Source: Bryobacterales bacterium (lineage in GTDB: Bacteria > Acidobacteriota > Terriglobia > Bryobacterales > Bryobacteraceae). Taken from it: a stretch of DNA of 14,362 bases. Location: positions 1-14,362 of the forward strand of contig PKYZ01000178.1 of NCBI GenBank assembly GCA_003132865.1, in the 5' to 3' direction. The notes below the pieces were generated by a model. It was not told the DNA's origin, did not search any database, and worked only from the letters and a program-made list of their open reading frames with translations. Position numbers and translations under genes: made by a program. Of the stretch, positions 1 to 7,758 are shown piece by piece (within the stretch, counting starts at the first letter, position 1; every line of letters starts with the position of its first letter).

Positions 1-80
1 TTCTGACGCACTACACTAGCACATGGACCTCCACGCTGGGGGACTGGCGCTTTAGCGTGGATGGGAACTTTGGTAGCGGA

Positions 81-374
81 CTACCGAGACAATTTCTCCC
101 TGGCGATGGCGCGGTCCTCATCTGTGAACAGTCCCTTCCATTCGGGCGTTAGAAGCAGGGCTTCGACCGAGAGATCGAGCCTTCCGTGCTCTTTCAGAAA
201 AATGAATCCGGGTGTCTGGAATGGGAGCACGCTCCGAACTGCCTGGACGCCACCGACGTAACGCTTGCAGTGGCGCGAGAATTATTGGTAAAAACGCCTT
301 GCCCAATAGCCGAGGCCGCCCCACTTATAGTAAAGGCTCTGCAGCGCGGCTTCGAGTTCTTCTTCGCTGGCCAT
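81..374 (-). pseudogene. small protein gene interrupted by an in-frame TAA
   Basis: Reading the minus strand from ATG at 374-372 gives a 30-residue start (beginning MASEEELEAALQSLYYKWGG), then TAA at 284-282, and in exactly the same frame another 66 residues to TAG at 83-81. The part after the stop has the composition of a real protein (for example GFIFLKEHGRLDLSVEALLL, then TPEWKGLFTDEDRAIAREK), and both halves would join into one 97-residue soluble, charged protein. I do not recognise the family. The simplest reading is a nonsense mutation in a small gene. No clear Shine-Dalgarno precedes the ATG, and it lies 103 nt after the stop of the DUF4038 gene on the same strand. Alternatives are stop read-through or a sequencing error. 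I saw no frame disruption, only the single stop. Confidence 0.6.
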
Positions 375-477
375 TGGGCAACTCAGATAGATTTTACTAC
401 TCAACCGGCTTTCCGGGAAGTTGCTCGGACGGGTCCGGCCCCGGCGTGCGGGATCCTCACCTCGCGCGTGCCGCCCG

Positions 478-2148
478 TCAACCGGAGGCACGCGTCCCTT
501 CCAGCACCAGCACCCAATCCTGAAACACCGGAGCCACCGGCGGCTGCCACACACCCGCCACATCCGCCACCGCCGTCCCCGCTGGGTGCTCCGTCGCCGT
601 GGCTGGGTTGAAGTAAAACGCGCGATACGAAAGGCCAGTTTCAAGCTGCACTATCTTGGGCGCGTCCCACATCGCCGGCATGAAGACGATCCGCAACTCG
701 CGCGGAATGCCGGCGCAGTACGGCTGGATATAGTTCGCCGCGGTCCAGTGCGGTTCCACCCACTCCGGATGCGGCTCCATGCGCCACCACGGATAGCGCA
801 TCAGCAGGGCTTTGGCCAGCCCGAGTTGCCGCGATCCTGGTAGTTCGCTGGCCACGTCCCAAGGCGTATCGCCCCAGGAGCGGCCGTGCGGCGACGGTCC
901 AAACGGCTGCTCCGCGGTGTTCACTTGCCAAATTCCGTTGGCCCCGTAGGTGTGTCCGGCGGCCCCGCTCAGTATGCAGGCCCAGAACATGAAGCGCTGT
1001 ACTTCCTGCCGGCTCTGCTCCAGGATGCCTTCGTAGCAGACCTCGCCGTCGATCACGGGCATGGGCGGGTTGGCCGCGCGCGAGGCCGTCACCAGTTTCA
1101 CCGTGTTCGGAATGCTGGCGCGATCGCTGTGGCCGGTTTGCAGCATGTCGAAATCCAGCACGGACGCATCCTCCACCGTGTTGCGCGCGCTGTCGGACGG
1201 ATGAATCGTGATGGGGTGACGGAAGGGGTCCGTGGCGCGCACGTAACGGCCCAGTTCGGTCCAACCGCGTTTCTGCATCGCCCGGTCGCGTGCCGGGTCC
1301 GCCGATAGGTAGTAGGGCATGGTGCCCTCGCCCGCCAGGCACCAGATCGCCGGATGCGCGCCCCAGCGCGCGATCAGGTAGCGCCAGTGCCGCTTCATCC
1401 GGGCCATTCCCAGGATCGGCAGATAGTATCCCCAGCAACCCACGATGCAGGGCGCGATCCCCCGATCCACCAGGTGCTGGATGCGCAGGTCTGCCATGTC
1501 GAAGTACGCCGGATTGATGCGCGCATAGTCCGGCGCCCACGGGAATCCGGCTTCGTTGGCGCCGCGCGGATCGAATTGCGGCATGTCCGGATAGAGGCCC
1601 GCCACGATCTGCACCACGGTGAAACCCTTGCCTACACGGTCCGCCGTGAGGCGCGCGAAATCGGCGGGCCAGCGCAGGCGCTTTGACAGTCCCATCCACC
1701 AGGTATCGGCCAGCCAGAAGAAGGGCGTGCCGTCCGCGTGCTCCAAGTGGCGGTGGCTGGATGCGACGCGCAGCGGGCCGCGGCTCAACAGCGGGTTCGT
1801 GCCCTCGTAAGGCGCGACCTCCAGGACACCGCGCCGGCCGTGCAAATCCTGGTTGGATGTGTCGCTGCAGACGGTCTCGAACGAGTAACGCCCCGCGGAC
1901 TGGGCGGCGTAGCGCACACGCCACTCCTGACCACCCGCCCAAAACGCGGGCACCCGCTGTTCCCTGCCCTGCGGATCGCGGATGATCGCGTCCAATTCGA
2001 TTTCGCTGAACGGATCTTTGTAGGGCTTGGCGGAGACGAAGATCCATTCGGTCATCTCGCGCGCCACGCTGAAGGTGTCGCGGCGGGCCTGCGCCGAAGC
2101 CGCAGCGGCAGCCGCGCCCAGCAGCAAACTGCGTCTGGTGAGCTTCAT
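478..2148 (-). CDS. secreted DUF5060/DUF4038 glycoside-hydrolase-like protein
   Basis: The product is 556 aa. I start it at [19 protein letters not shown] rather than at an upstream ATG inside selB. This start opens with a twin-arginine-like signal peptide (Arg5-Arg6, then an Ala-rich core, cleavage near residue 20), and its ATG overlaps the selB stop as ATGA. Residues about 30-115 look like a DUF5060 beta-sandwich. Residues about 125-450 match the DUF4038 TIM-barrel family (FFWLADTWWMGLSKRL; GFTVVQIVAGLYPDMPQFD; IAPCIVGCWGYY). Acidic candidates for catalysis are Glu274 (CLAGEGTMPYY) and Glu369 (PVIDGEVCYEG). The C-terminal about 90 residues may be the beta domain that often follows DUF4038. 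Characterised relatives cleave plant polysaccharide side chains (GH140 apiosidase type), so export and a role in glycan breakdown are inferred; the substrate cannot be told. Translation is probably coupled to selB. Confidence 0.85.
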   Translation of the reverse strand: MKLTRRSLLLGAAAAAASAQARRDTFSVAREMTEWIFVSAKPYKDPFSEIELDAIIRDPQGREQRVPAFWAGGQEWRVRYAAQSAGRYSFETVCSDTSNQDLHGRRGVLEVAPYEGTNPLLSRGPLRVASSHRHLEHADGTPFFWLADTWWMGLSKRLRWPADFARLTADRVGKGFTVVQIVAGLYPDMPQFDPRGANEAGFPWAPDYARINPAYFDMADLRIQHLVDRGIAPCIVGCWGYYLPILGMARMKRHWRYLIARWGAHPAIWCLAGEGTMPYYLSADPARDRAMQKRGWTELGRYVRATDPFRHPITIHPSDSARNTVEDASVLDFDMLQTGHSDRASIPNTVKLVTASRAANPPMPVIDGEVCYEGILEQSRQEVQRFMFWACILSGAAGHTYGANGIWQVNTAEQPFGPSPHGRSWGDTPWDVASELPGSRQLGLAKALLMRYPWWRMEPHPEWVEPHWTAANYIQPYCAGIPRELRIVFMPAMWDAPKIVQLETGLSYRAFYFNPATATEHPAGTAVADVAGVWQPPVAPVFQDWVLVLEGTRASG

Positions 2149-4016
2149 AGCACTACCCGTTCGTCGCCTTCGCGGCGCGTGACCCGCTCGCGGTCCAGGT
2201 ACTCGAGCAGCGGGATGGCGTATTTGCGAGAGATGCCTGTCCAATCCTTGAACGTGCCGACGTTGAAGCGTGCGGCCTTGTGCGCGGCGAGCATCGCGCG
2301 CAGTTTTTCCATCGCGCCGTGATGGAAGACCAGTTCGTCGCTCACCCGGATCAGCCGTTTTTCACGCAGCAGAATCTGCAACAGCGAGCGGGCGCGGGCG
2401 GCCTCCACGCCGGATTTCGCCAGCACATCCGGCACCGCGGGCACCGCCAGGCCGGCCTGCTCGAAAGCGCGCTCTATGGCGGAGCGGGCCTGCTCTTCAT
2501 CTTGTTTCAGCACCAGCTTGTGGCTGGCCAGCCGCACGTTTTCGCCTTCCACCGCGACCTGTTTCTCCTGCGCGAGAATGGCGTCAATGAGGAAGGCAGG
2601 CGAATCCGGCAGCTCGCGGCCACGCAGATCCTGCTTCGGGATGCCGGGGAGCAGCGGGTTCTTCTGATGAAACTCGCGCACCACGCGCAGCAGCTTCTCG
2701 CCGGCGGAGTGGAACCAGGCGCGATCCGCGAACCAGGACTGCGGCTGCTTGAACACAACTAACGGCGCGTCCGCCGCAGCCGTCACGATCTCGCGCTCCG
2801 TGAGGCCCGTGCGCGCCACCAGTTCGGCTGTGCCCATGCCGTATTTCGATTCGCGCACCAACAGTGCGACGCGCTCGGCCGCGGGCGCTTCCGCGAGCGT
2901 GCGCAGACGCTCCGCCACGCGATCGCCCTTGCGATATCGCTTGCCAACAGTGTCCAGCACCACGCCACCGCCAATGGTCACCACCGGAGAAAACATACGG
3001 ATGATGAAGCGGTCTCCGGGCAGCAGCAGCGCCGGCTCGCGCAGCACGATGCGGGCCCAGCAGTGCTGGCCCGGCTGCAGCGGCGTAGCGCCTTCGAGCA
3101 GCCGCACTTGGGCTTCGATCTCCGCCGTGCCCGCGTGGAAATGCACGGGCGCGCGGTGCTTCAGCGGCTTGGCCGAAGGCAATAGTTGGAGCGCGCAATC
3201 CACTTGCGTGACGGTCCGGAACGTTCCAGGCGCGGCCAGCACCATGCCGCGCGCCAATTCCGCCGGTTCGATGTCGGCCAGGTTGAGCGCAGTGCGTTGC
3301 CCGGCCAGCGCCTGCTCGGCGGGCTCGCCATAGACCTGCACACCGCGCACGCGCAGACGCCGGCCGGTTGGGTGCAGTTCGACTTCCTGCTCCTTGCGGA
3401 CCGCGCCCGAAATCAACGTTCCGGTCACCACGGTGCCGAAGCCTTTCACGGTGAAGGCGCGATCCAGGGGCAAGCGGAAATGCCCCGCCGCGCTCTTCTC
3501 CCGCACGGCGGAGGCGGCGCGCTGCAACGCGTAGCGCAGGCCGTCGATCCCGACGCCCGTAACGGAGCTGACCGCCACCACCGGCGCGCCCTCCAGAAAC
3601 GATCCCGCCACGAACTCCTCCACCTCCAACCGCACCAGTTCCAGGATGTCCGGCTCGACCAGGTCGGCCTTGGTGAGCGCCACGACGCCCTGCGGGATTC
3701 CTAGCAGGCGGCAGATGTCGAAGTGCTCGCGCGTTTGCGGTTTGATGGATTCGTCGGCCGCGATGACAAACAGCACCAGGTCGATGCCGCCCACGCCGGC
3801 CAGCATGTTCTTGACGAAGCGTTCGTGACCGGGCATGTCCACGAAGCCCAGCCGTAGACCGGGTGTCAATTGCAGGTGCGCGAAACCGATATCGATGGTG
3901 ATGCCGCGGCGCTTCTCCTCTTCCAGACGGTCCGCGTCGATGCCGGTGAGCGCCTTCACAAGCGCGGTTTTGCCGTGATCGATGTGGCCGGCTGTGCCGA
4001 CGATGATGTTCTTCAT
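2145..4016 (-). CDS. selB: selenocysteine-specific translation elongation factor SelB
   Basis: The 623-aa product is a full-length SelB, the GTPase that brings Sec-tRNA(Sec) to recoded UGA codons next to a SECIS hairpin. G1 is [11 protein letters not shown] (residues 7-17), switch [12 protein letters not shown] (36-46), G3 DMPGHE (60-65) and G4 TKAD (115-118). Domains II-III follow, with the SelB-typical stretch [16 protein letters not shown]. The C-terminal about 250 residues form the winged-helix part that binds SECIS RNA, ending in the typical SelB closing segment ([20 protein letters not shown]). The absence of a longer EF-Tu-like ending and the start [11 protein letters not shown] separate it from EF-Tu and CysN. 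No selA, selD, tRNA-Sec or obvious selenoprotein lies in the window. Its TGA (2147-2145) overlaps the ATG of the DUF4038 gene. The start at 4016 is the only sensible ATG; the SD is weak. Confidence 0.96.
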   Translation of the reverse strand: MKNIIVGTAGHIDHGKTALVKALTGIDADRLEEEKRRGITIDIGFAHLQLTPGLRLGFVDMPGHERFVKNMLAGVGGIDLVLFVIAADESIKPQTREHFDICRLLGIPQGVVALTKADLVEPDILELVRLEVEEFVAGSFLEGAPVVAVSSVTGVGIDGLRYALQRAASAVREKSAAGHFRLPLDRAFTVKGFGTVVTGTLISGAVRKEQEVELHPTGRRLRVRGVQVYGEPAEQALAGQRTALNLADIEPAELARGMVLAAPGTFRTVTQVDCALQLLPSAKPLKHRAPVHFHAGTAEIEAQVRLLEGATPLQPGQHCWARIVLREPALLLPGDRFIIRMFSPVVTIGGGVVLDTVGKRYRKGDRVAERLRTLAEAPAAERVALLVRESKYGMGTAELVARTGLTEREIVTAAADAPLVVFKQPQSWFADRAWFHSAGEKLLRVVREFHQKNPLLPGIPKQDLRGRELPDSPAFLIDAILAQEKQVAVEGENVRLASHKLVLKQDEEQARSAIERAFEQAGLAVPAVPDVLAKSGVEAARARSLLQILLREKRLIRVSDELVFHHGAMEKLRAMLAAHKAARFNVGTFKDWTGISRKYAIPLLEYLDRERVTRREGDERVVL

Positions 4017-4065
4017 CCGCTGATGTTCATCGTACTACCGGATGGCGGTGTAAGGCGGCCAATCG

Positions 4066-4080
4066 CAGTGTTATACACTG
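4066..4080. promoter_or_regulatory. perfect 6-3-6 palindrome, likely operator in divergent intergenic region
   Basis: CAGTGT-TAT-ACACTG is a perfect inverted repeat between selB (minus) and the DUF433 remnant (plus). It contains a -10-like TATACA (4072-4077) for rightward transcription, and the complement offers TATAAC for leftward transcription toward selB. Antitoxins commonly bind palindromes over their own promoter, so it may be the old operator of the decayed toxin-antitoxin pair. That role is inference. Confidence 0.45.
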
Positions 4081-4086
4081 GGGGTG
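4072..4086 (+). promoter_or_regulatory. -10-like box placed for a leaderless GTG start
   Basis: TATACA at 4072-4077 puts +1 (7 nt past the hexamer end) on 4084, the G of the GTG that opens the DUF433-like frame. No Shine-Dalgarno separates box and start. No convincing -35 hexamer is visible 16-19 nt upstream. Confidence 0.35.
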
Positions 4087-4244
4087 GACCCTGGGACCCG
4101 GATCACGGTCGAGCTGATTCTCGAGAAGCTCGCGGCCGGAGAGACTGTGGACCAGATCTTGTCCGAGCATCGAGCGGCAATTGCCTTCGCCGCCGAGGTG
4201 CTTCAGGCAGATGTCGTGTATCCGGTGGAGACAGTGGCGGGGGG
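4084..4244 (+). pseudogene. DUF433-family antitoxin remnant
   Basis: The frame from GTG 4084 reads GTRITVELILEKLAAGETVDQILSEH and then RAAIAFAAEVLQADVVYP. This is the helix-turn-helix core and end of a DUF433 protein, the antitoxin-like partner of DUF5615 PIN-fold toxins. Compared with the usual family of about 75 residues, the N-terminal strand (normally between 'DP' and 'GTR') is missing, and so is a segment of about 8 residues between 'SEH' and 'RAA'. The frame then runs on without homology into the next gene remnant. Family identity comes from recall of the motif. The deletions are inferred by comparison with remembered members. Confidence 0.55.
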
Positions 4245-4316
4245 AAAATCGTCGCGGACGTCCTGTTTGTTGCCGAACTCGCCCCCGGTATCGACGATGA
4301 AACGGTTCTCGGCCGC
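4245..4316 (+). pseudogene. DUF5615 (PIN-like) toxin remnant
   Basis: In another frame from the DUF433 remnant, 4245-4316 encodes KIVADVLFVAELAPGIDDET followed by VLGR. DUF5615 toxins begin with a lysine-rich strand ending in Ala-Asp and carry, about 25 residues on, a 'D-V-x-x-V-x-E' strand. Here the two are joined directly, as if the intervening helix had been deleted. No start codon is left (GGGGGGAAAATC where ATGAAAATC would be expected), and the frame runs into a double-hairpin repeat at 4317, so the C-terminal two thirds is missing. It is non-functional as seen. Confidence 0.45.
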
Positions 4317-4358
4317 GTGGGGCAGGCCCTCGGCCTGCGGCGGCCTCCCAGGCCGCCC
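4317..4358. repeat. paired-hairpin intergenic repeat, copy 1
   Basis: The unit opens with GTGGGGC (4317-4323). Hairpin A is GCAGGCC (4322-4328), loop CTC, GGCCTGC (4332-4338). Hairpin B is GGCGGCCT (4339-4346), loop CCC, AGGCCGCC (4350-4357). The same layout occurs at 8800-8840, and a single-hairpin version at 13365-13389. It begins exactly where the toxin remnant ends. Confidence 0.65.
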
Positions 4359-4419
4359 TGCTGCGCTTTCAATAGGTTGGAGTGGATTTTCGACCGTGCG
4401 CGCCTGCCGTCCGGCGTGC

Positions 4420-4438
4420 GGGGAGGCTTTTAGGTTTG
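4420..4438 (+). promoter_or_regulatory. Shine-Dalgarno deciding a TTG start
   Basis: GGGGAGG (4420-4426) lies 9 nt before TTG 4436-4438, which opens the frame at MAFTFFFRD. An ATG in the same frame at 4382 has no such site and would add 18 residues of low-quality sequence adjoining the hairpin repeat, so TTG is preferred. Confidence 0.6.
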
Positions 4439-5059
4439 GCGTTTACCTTCTTCTTCCGAGACCAACAAGTACTGGAGCGCGTGGCGGAACACCTCCTCCC
4501 CAGCCTGGCGGGCCGCAGCCATCCCCGCATCTGGGACGCCGGCGCGGCCATGGGGCAAGAGCCTTACACGCTTGCCATGATACTTGCCGAGCGGATGGGA
4601 CACTTCGCCTTCAACAACCTCCGCATCGATGCCTCCGATGTGGAAAGCACCGGCCAGTTCGCCCAAATGATCGAGGCCGCCCTGTACCCGAGGGACGAGT
4701 TGTCGCGGTTGCCCGAAGGCATCCTGGAGAAGTACTTCGAACCGAATGGCCGGCATGACTACTTTCGCGTGATCGACCGCGTCCGGGGGCGGGTCGCGTT
4801 TCAACAACACGATCTTCTGTCGTTCCAGGAAATCGGTCAGGGATATTCGCTGGTCTTGTGCAAGAACGTGCTGCTCCACTTCCAGCCGGGGGAGAGGATC
4901 GAAGTGCTCAAAATGTTCCACCGCGCCCTGGCGCCCGGCGGCTTGTTCGCCAGCGAGCTGACGCAGGACATGCCGCCGGAGCTCGCGCCCATGTTCCAGC
5001 GGGCGATTCCCGACGTGCAGGTGTTCCGCAAAGTGGAGGGCGCCGGATGCGGATCGTGA
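4436..5059 (+). CDS. short CheR-like SAM-dependent methyltransferase
   Basis: The 207-aa product corresponds to the catalytic domain of CheR, which methylates glutamates of chemoreceptors, but it lacks the N-terminal helical CheR_N domain of about 70 residues. It starts at the FTFFFRD element (residues 3-9), equivalent to TNETFFFRD of true CheR. The SAM-binding loop is IWDAGAAMGQEPYTLAM (32-48), the adenine/ribose acidic element is RIDASD (63-68), and CKNVLLHF (142-149) replaces the usual CRNVLIYF. In this window the full-length CheR at 11232 gives a direct comparison. The gene overlaps the next by 13 nt, so the two are co-translated. A role in modifying the nearby receptor is inference; another target is possible because the receptor-docking domain is missing. 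Confidence 0.8.
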   Translation: MAFTFFFRDQQVLERVAEHLLPSLAGRSHPRIWDAGAAMGQEPYTLAMILAERMGHFAFNNLRIDASDVESTGQFAQMIEAALYPRDELSRLPEGILEKYFEPNGRHDYFRVIDRVRGRVAFQQHDLLSFQEIGQGYSLVLCKNVLLHFQPGERIEVLKMFHRALAPGGLFASELTQDMPPELAPMFQRAIPDVQVFRKVEGAGCGS

Positions 5060-5685
5060 CGTTGGAAAACAGCGGCGAAGTCTATTCTTCCCAGGTCTAC
5101 CTTGTGCTTGGCGACGCCAGCCGGCTGGAAGACGTCAACACGCTGGTGGACGTGGGCCAGGATCCGGCCATCCTCGCGAGTATCGAGCGGGCGCCCACCG
5201 GGGTCGGCAAATGGCCCGTGGAACAGGTGGTGCTGACGCACAACCATTCCGATCACTGCGCGCTGCTGCCCCAAGTCCGTGACGCGTTCCACCCCAAGGT
5301 TTTCGCGTTTTCACCGAACACTGATGGCGTCGACCGCCTGCTGCGCGATGGGGACAGCATCAAAATGGGCGACGAGTATTTCGAGGTGATCCATACGCCG
5401 GGTCACAGCAGCGACTCGATCTGCCTTTACAACCGGGCCGAGGGCGTACTCTTCGCTGGCGACACCCCCGTGGTGAACGCGTCGGCCACCGGCACCTATG
5501 AGCCGGAGTTTCTGGCGGCCCTGCAGAAGGTGTGCGCCCGCGATGTCCGGACGATCTATTTCGGGCACGGCCCGCCGCTGACGGAGAACTGTAATGAGAG
5601 GCTGCGTGAATCGCAGAGAATGGCCGCAGGCAGTGGCGGTGGTGCGGCAGGCGGTTTCACCTGCCTTCTGGAATCTCGTAACTAA
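5047..5685 (+). CDS. metallo-beta-lactamase-fold hydrolase or sensor
   Basis: The 212-aa protein has the MBL metal signature THNHSDH (His65, His67, Asp69, His70), His120 in HTPGHSSDS, Asp139 in FAGDTP and His174 in YFGHGPP, so a complete dinuclear site is present. It is about the length of a minimal single-domain MBL (glyoxalase II / RNase Z superfamily). The last 20 residues (GSGGGAAGG then a short tail) look non-family. The ATG at 5047 lies inside the end of the CheR-like gene in another frame. MBL folds act as hydrolases, but a related diiron fold (ODP) senses oxygen for chemotaxis in Treponema. The location between a CheR-like gene and a chemoreceptor makes a sensory or signal-hydrolysing role worth considering. 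No signal peptide, hence cytoplasmic. Confidence 0.85.
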   Translation: MRIVTLENSGEVYSSQVYLVLGDASRLEDVNTLVDVGQDPAILASIERAPTGVGKWPVEQVVLTHNHSDHCALLPQVRDAFHPKVFAFSPNTDGVDRLLRDGDSIKMGDEYFEVIHTPGHSSDSICLYNRAEGVLFAGDTPVVNASATGTYEPEFLAALQKVCARDVRTIYFGHGPPLTENCNERLRESQRMAAGSGGGAAGGFTCLLESRN

Positions 5686-5699
5686 CGAATTAGGAATAT

Positions 5700-5714
5700 A
5701 AGGAGCAAACAATG
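5700..5714 (+). promoter_or_regulatory. strong Shine-Dalgarno of the receptor gene
   Basis: AAGGAG at 5700-5705 stands 6 nt before ATG 5712, only 26 nt after the stop of the MBL gene. It is the best SD in the cluster and fixes the start. Confidence 0.75.
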
Positions 5715-7142
5715 GCAAGACAAGCAGGTAATGGCCGGAGCGTTGGATCCGTGCGAAACCCGTCCGGCGGCGCCGCCGTTTTGGACCGTCCCGAACATGA
5801 CGCGCCGGAAATGCATGCGAAGGATCTGCTGCAGGAAGAAATACAGCGGCTGGTAGAAGCCTCGCGCGCAGGCCGCCTCAGCGAGCGCGGGAGGGTAGAG
5901 CGGTTCGAAGGGAACGACCGCACACTAGTCGAGGGCGTGAACACGATGCTCGATGCGATCCTGCTGCCGATCGGAGAGGGCAATCGTGTCCTGGCTCAGA
6001 TCAGCGCGGGCAAGATCGACGAATTGATCACGCAGACCTACAGTGGCGACCACGAGAAGATGAAGCAGGCGGTCAACAACGTGGCCGTAGTGCTGCAAGG
6101 GTTACAGAAGGAGTTGGGGCGTCTCACCGAGGCTTCCAAAGAAGGGCAACTCTCGGAACGCGGCAAACCCGATCAGTTCCAGGGCGCTTACGCGGGCATT
6201 GTGAAAGGCGTCAACGACATGCTGGACGCCATCCTGCTGCCCATCGGGGAAGGCAACCGCATTCTGGCCCAGATCTCCAACGGCAGGATCGACGAGCTGA
6301 TCGCGCAAACCTACAAGGGCGACCACGAGAAGATGAAGCAGGCCGTGAACAACGTCGCCGCGGCGCTGCAAAACATGGCGAAGGACGTCAGCCTGCTCGT
6401 GCAGGCGATGGTGGAAGGCAAGCTGGCGGTGCGCGCCGACGCGGCCAAGCACCAGGGCGACTTCCGCAAGGTCATCGAGGGCTTCAACCTGACGCTGGAC
6501 AACGTCATCAAGCCCCTGAACGTGTCCGCCGAGTACGTGGACCGCATCAGCAAGGGCGATATACCGCCGAAAATCACCGACACCTACCAAGGCGACTTCA
6601 ACGAAATCAAGAACAACCTGAACGTTTGCATCGACGCCCTTAGCCGCCTGGTGGCCGACGGCGTGGGACTTACGCAGTCGATGCTGGAAGGCAAACTGGC
6701 GGTGCGCGCCGACGCGGCCAAACACCAGGGCGACTTCAAAAAGGTCATCGAGGGCTTCAACCTCACGCTGGACAACGTCATCAAGCCCCTGAACGTGTCC
6801 GCCGAGTACGTCGACCGTATCTCAAAGGGCGACATTCCCCCGAAGATCACCGACGCCTACCAAGGCGATTTCAACGAGATCAAGAACAACCTGAATGTCT
6901 GCATCGATGCCCTTAGCCGGCTGGTGGGCGACGGTGTGGCGCTGACCCAGTCGATGTTGGAAGGTAAGCTGGCAGTACGCGCCGACGCGGCCAAGCACCA
7001 GGGCGACTTCAAAAAGGTCATCGAAGGCTTCAACCTCACGCTGGACAACGTCATCATGCCGCTGAACGTGTCCGCCGAGTACGTGGACCGCATCTCGAAA
7101 GGCGACATCCCCGCCCAAGATCACCGACACCTATCAGGGTGA
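5712..7142 (+). CDS. poly-HAMP soluble chemoreceptor, N-terminal part (frameshifted)
   Basis: This frame gives 476 residues, of which about the first 466 belong to the receptor. The final segment (AQDHRHLSG, then TGA) is out of frame. There is no signal peptide or membrane segment; after a disordered 45-residue head come tandem 91-residue units anchored at residues 46, 137, 228, 319 and 410. Each unit looks like two HAMP modules, with blocks such as [20 protein letters not shown], then [12 protein letters not shown], then [22 protein letters not shown] arrays relay conformational change between input and output modules. Units 1-2 are a different subtype ([19 protein letters not shown]) from units 3-5. 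With the extra C at 7109-7112 removed, the gene runs 5712-8796 and encodes 1027 residues. Without correction, a HAMP-only product without a signalling domain would be made. Confidence 0.8.
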   Translation: MARQAGNGRSVGSVRNPSGGAAVLDRPEHDAPEMHAKDLLQEEIQRLVEASRAGRLSERGRVERFEGNDRTLVEGVNTMLDAILLPIGEGNRVLAQISAGKIDELITQTYSGDHEKMKQAVNNVAVVLQGLQKELGRLTEASKEGQLSERGKPDQFQGAYAGIVKGVNDMLDAILLPIGEGNRILAQISNGRIDELIAQTYKGDHEKMKQAVNNVAAALQNMAKDVSLLVQAMVEGKLAVRADAAKHQGDFRKVIEGFNLTLDNVIKPLNVSAEYVDRISKGDIPPKITDTYQGDFNEIKNNLNVCIDALSRLVADGVGLTQSMLEGKLAVRADAAKHQGDFKKVIEGFNLTLDNVIKPLNVSAEYVDRISKGDIPPKITDAYQGDFNEIKNNLNVCIDALSRLVGDGVALTQSMLEGKLAVRADAAKHQGDFKKVIEGFNLTLDNVIMPLNVSAEYVDRISKGDIPAQDHRHLSG

Positions 7143-7758
7143 TTTCAACGAGGTCAAGAACAACCTCAACGTCTGCATCGACGCCATCGGGCGGCTCGTG
7201 ACCGACGGTGTGGCGCTGACCAAGTCCATGCTGGAAGGCAAGCTGGCATCGCGCGCCGACACAACCCACCACCAGGGCGACTTCAAAAAAGTCCTGGAAG
7301 GCTTCAACCTGACGCTGGACAACGTCATTAAGCCCTTGAACATGTCCGCCGAATACATGGACCGCATCTCGAAAGGCGACATTCCGCCCAAGATCACCGA
7401 CACCTATCAGGGCGATTTCAACGAGGTCAAGAACAACCTGAACGTCTGCATCGAGGCCATTGGGCGGCTGGTCGCCGACGGTGTGGCGCTGACCCAGTCG
7501 ATGCTGGAAGGTAAGCTGGCGGCGCGTGCCGACGCGGCCCAGCACCACGGCGACTTCAAAAAGATCCTGGAGGGCTTCAACCTCACGCTGGACGCCATAC
7601 TGCACCCCATCGGCGAGGGCAACCGCGTGCTTACCTTAATCCGCGGTGGCAATCTGCGGGAGAGAGTCGAGATCGCCTGCAAGGGCGACCACGAGAAGAT
7701 GAAAAACGCCATCAACGGCGTGCAAACCTGGCTGACGGATCTAATCGCCTATCTCACA
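5847..7758 (+). repeat. seven tandem 273-nt (91-codon) HAMP-pair repeats
   Basis: Equivalent positions recur every 273 nt: the CTGGC of the 'KLAVRAD' block is at 6423, 6696, 6969, 7243 and 7516, giving spacings 273, 273, 274 and 273. N-terminal units at 5847 and 6120 keep the same period. Units 3-6 are so alike in DNA that recent unit duplication or gene conversion is likely. A shorter unit (anchor near residue 679) and a last one (near 722) follow with more diverged spacing. Confidence 0.9.
7109..7112 (+). other. one-base insertion (extra C) splitting the receptor gene
   Basis: The block reads GACATCCCCGCCCAAGATC. The parallel unit at 7378 has GACATTCCGCCCAAGATC, so one C is surplus. The repeat spacing increases from 273 to 274 nt across this point, and homology continues at once in the +1 frame. 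It may be a true mutation, a sequencing error in a C run, or (less likely) a +1 slippage site. Confidence 0.85.

Noticed and set aside
281..284. Interrupting stop in the small gene read as a selenocysteine codon, suggested by the nearby selB
   Set aside because: The stop is TAA, not TGA, and no SECIS-like hairpin was seen after it.
641..2047. 468-residue alternative minus-strand frame within the DUF4038 gene
   Set aside because: It is Arg/Ala/Gly-rich shadow translation; the other frame has signal peptide and family motifs throughout.
5847..7758. Regular repeats resembling a CRISPR or satellite array
   Set aside because: The period is 273 nt, a multiple of three, and every unit is translated as HAMP modules; there are no unique spacers.
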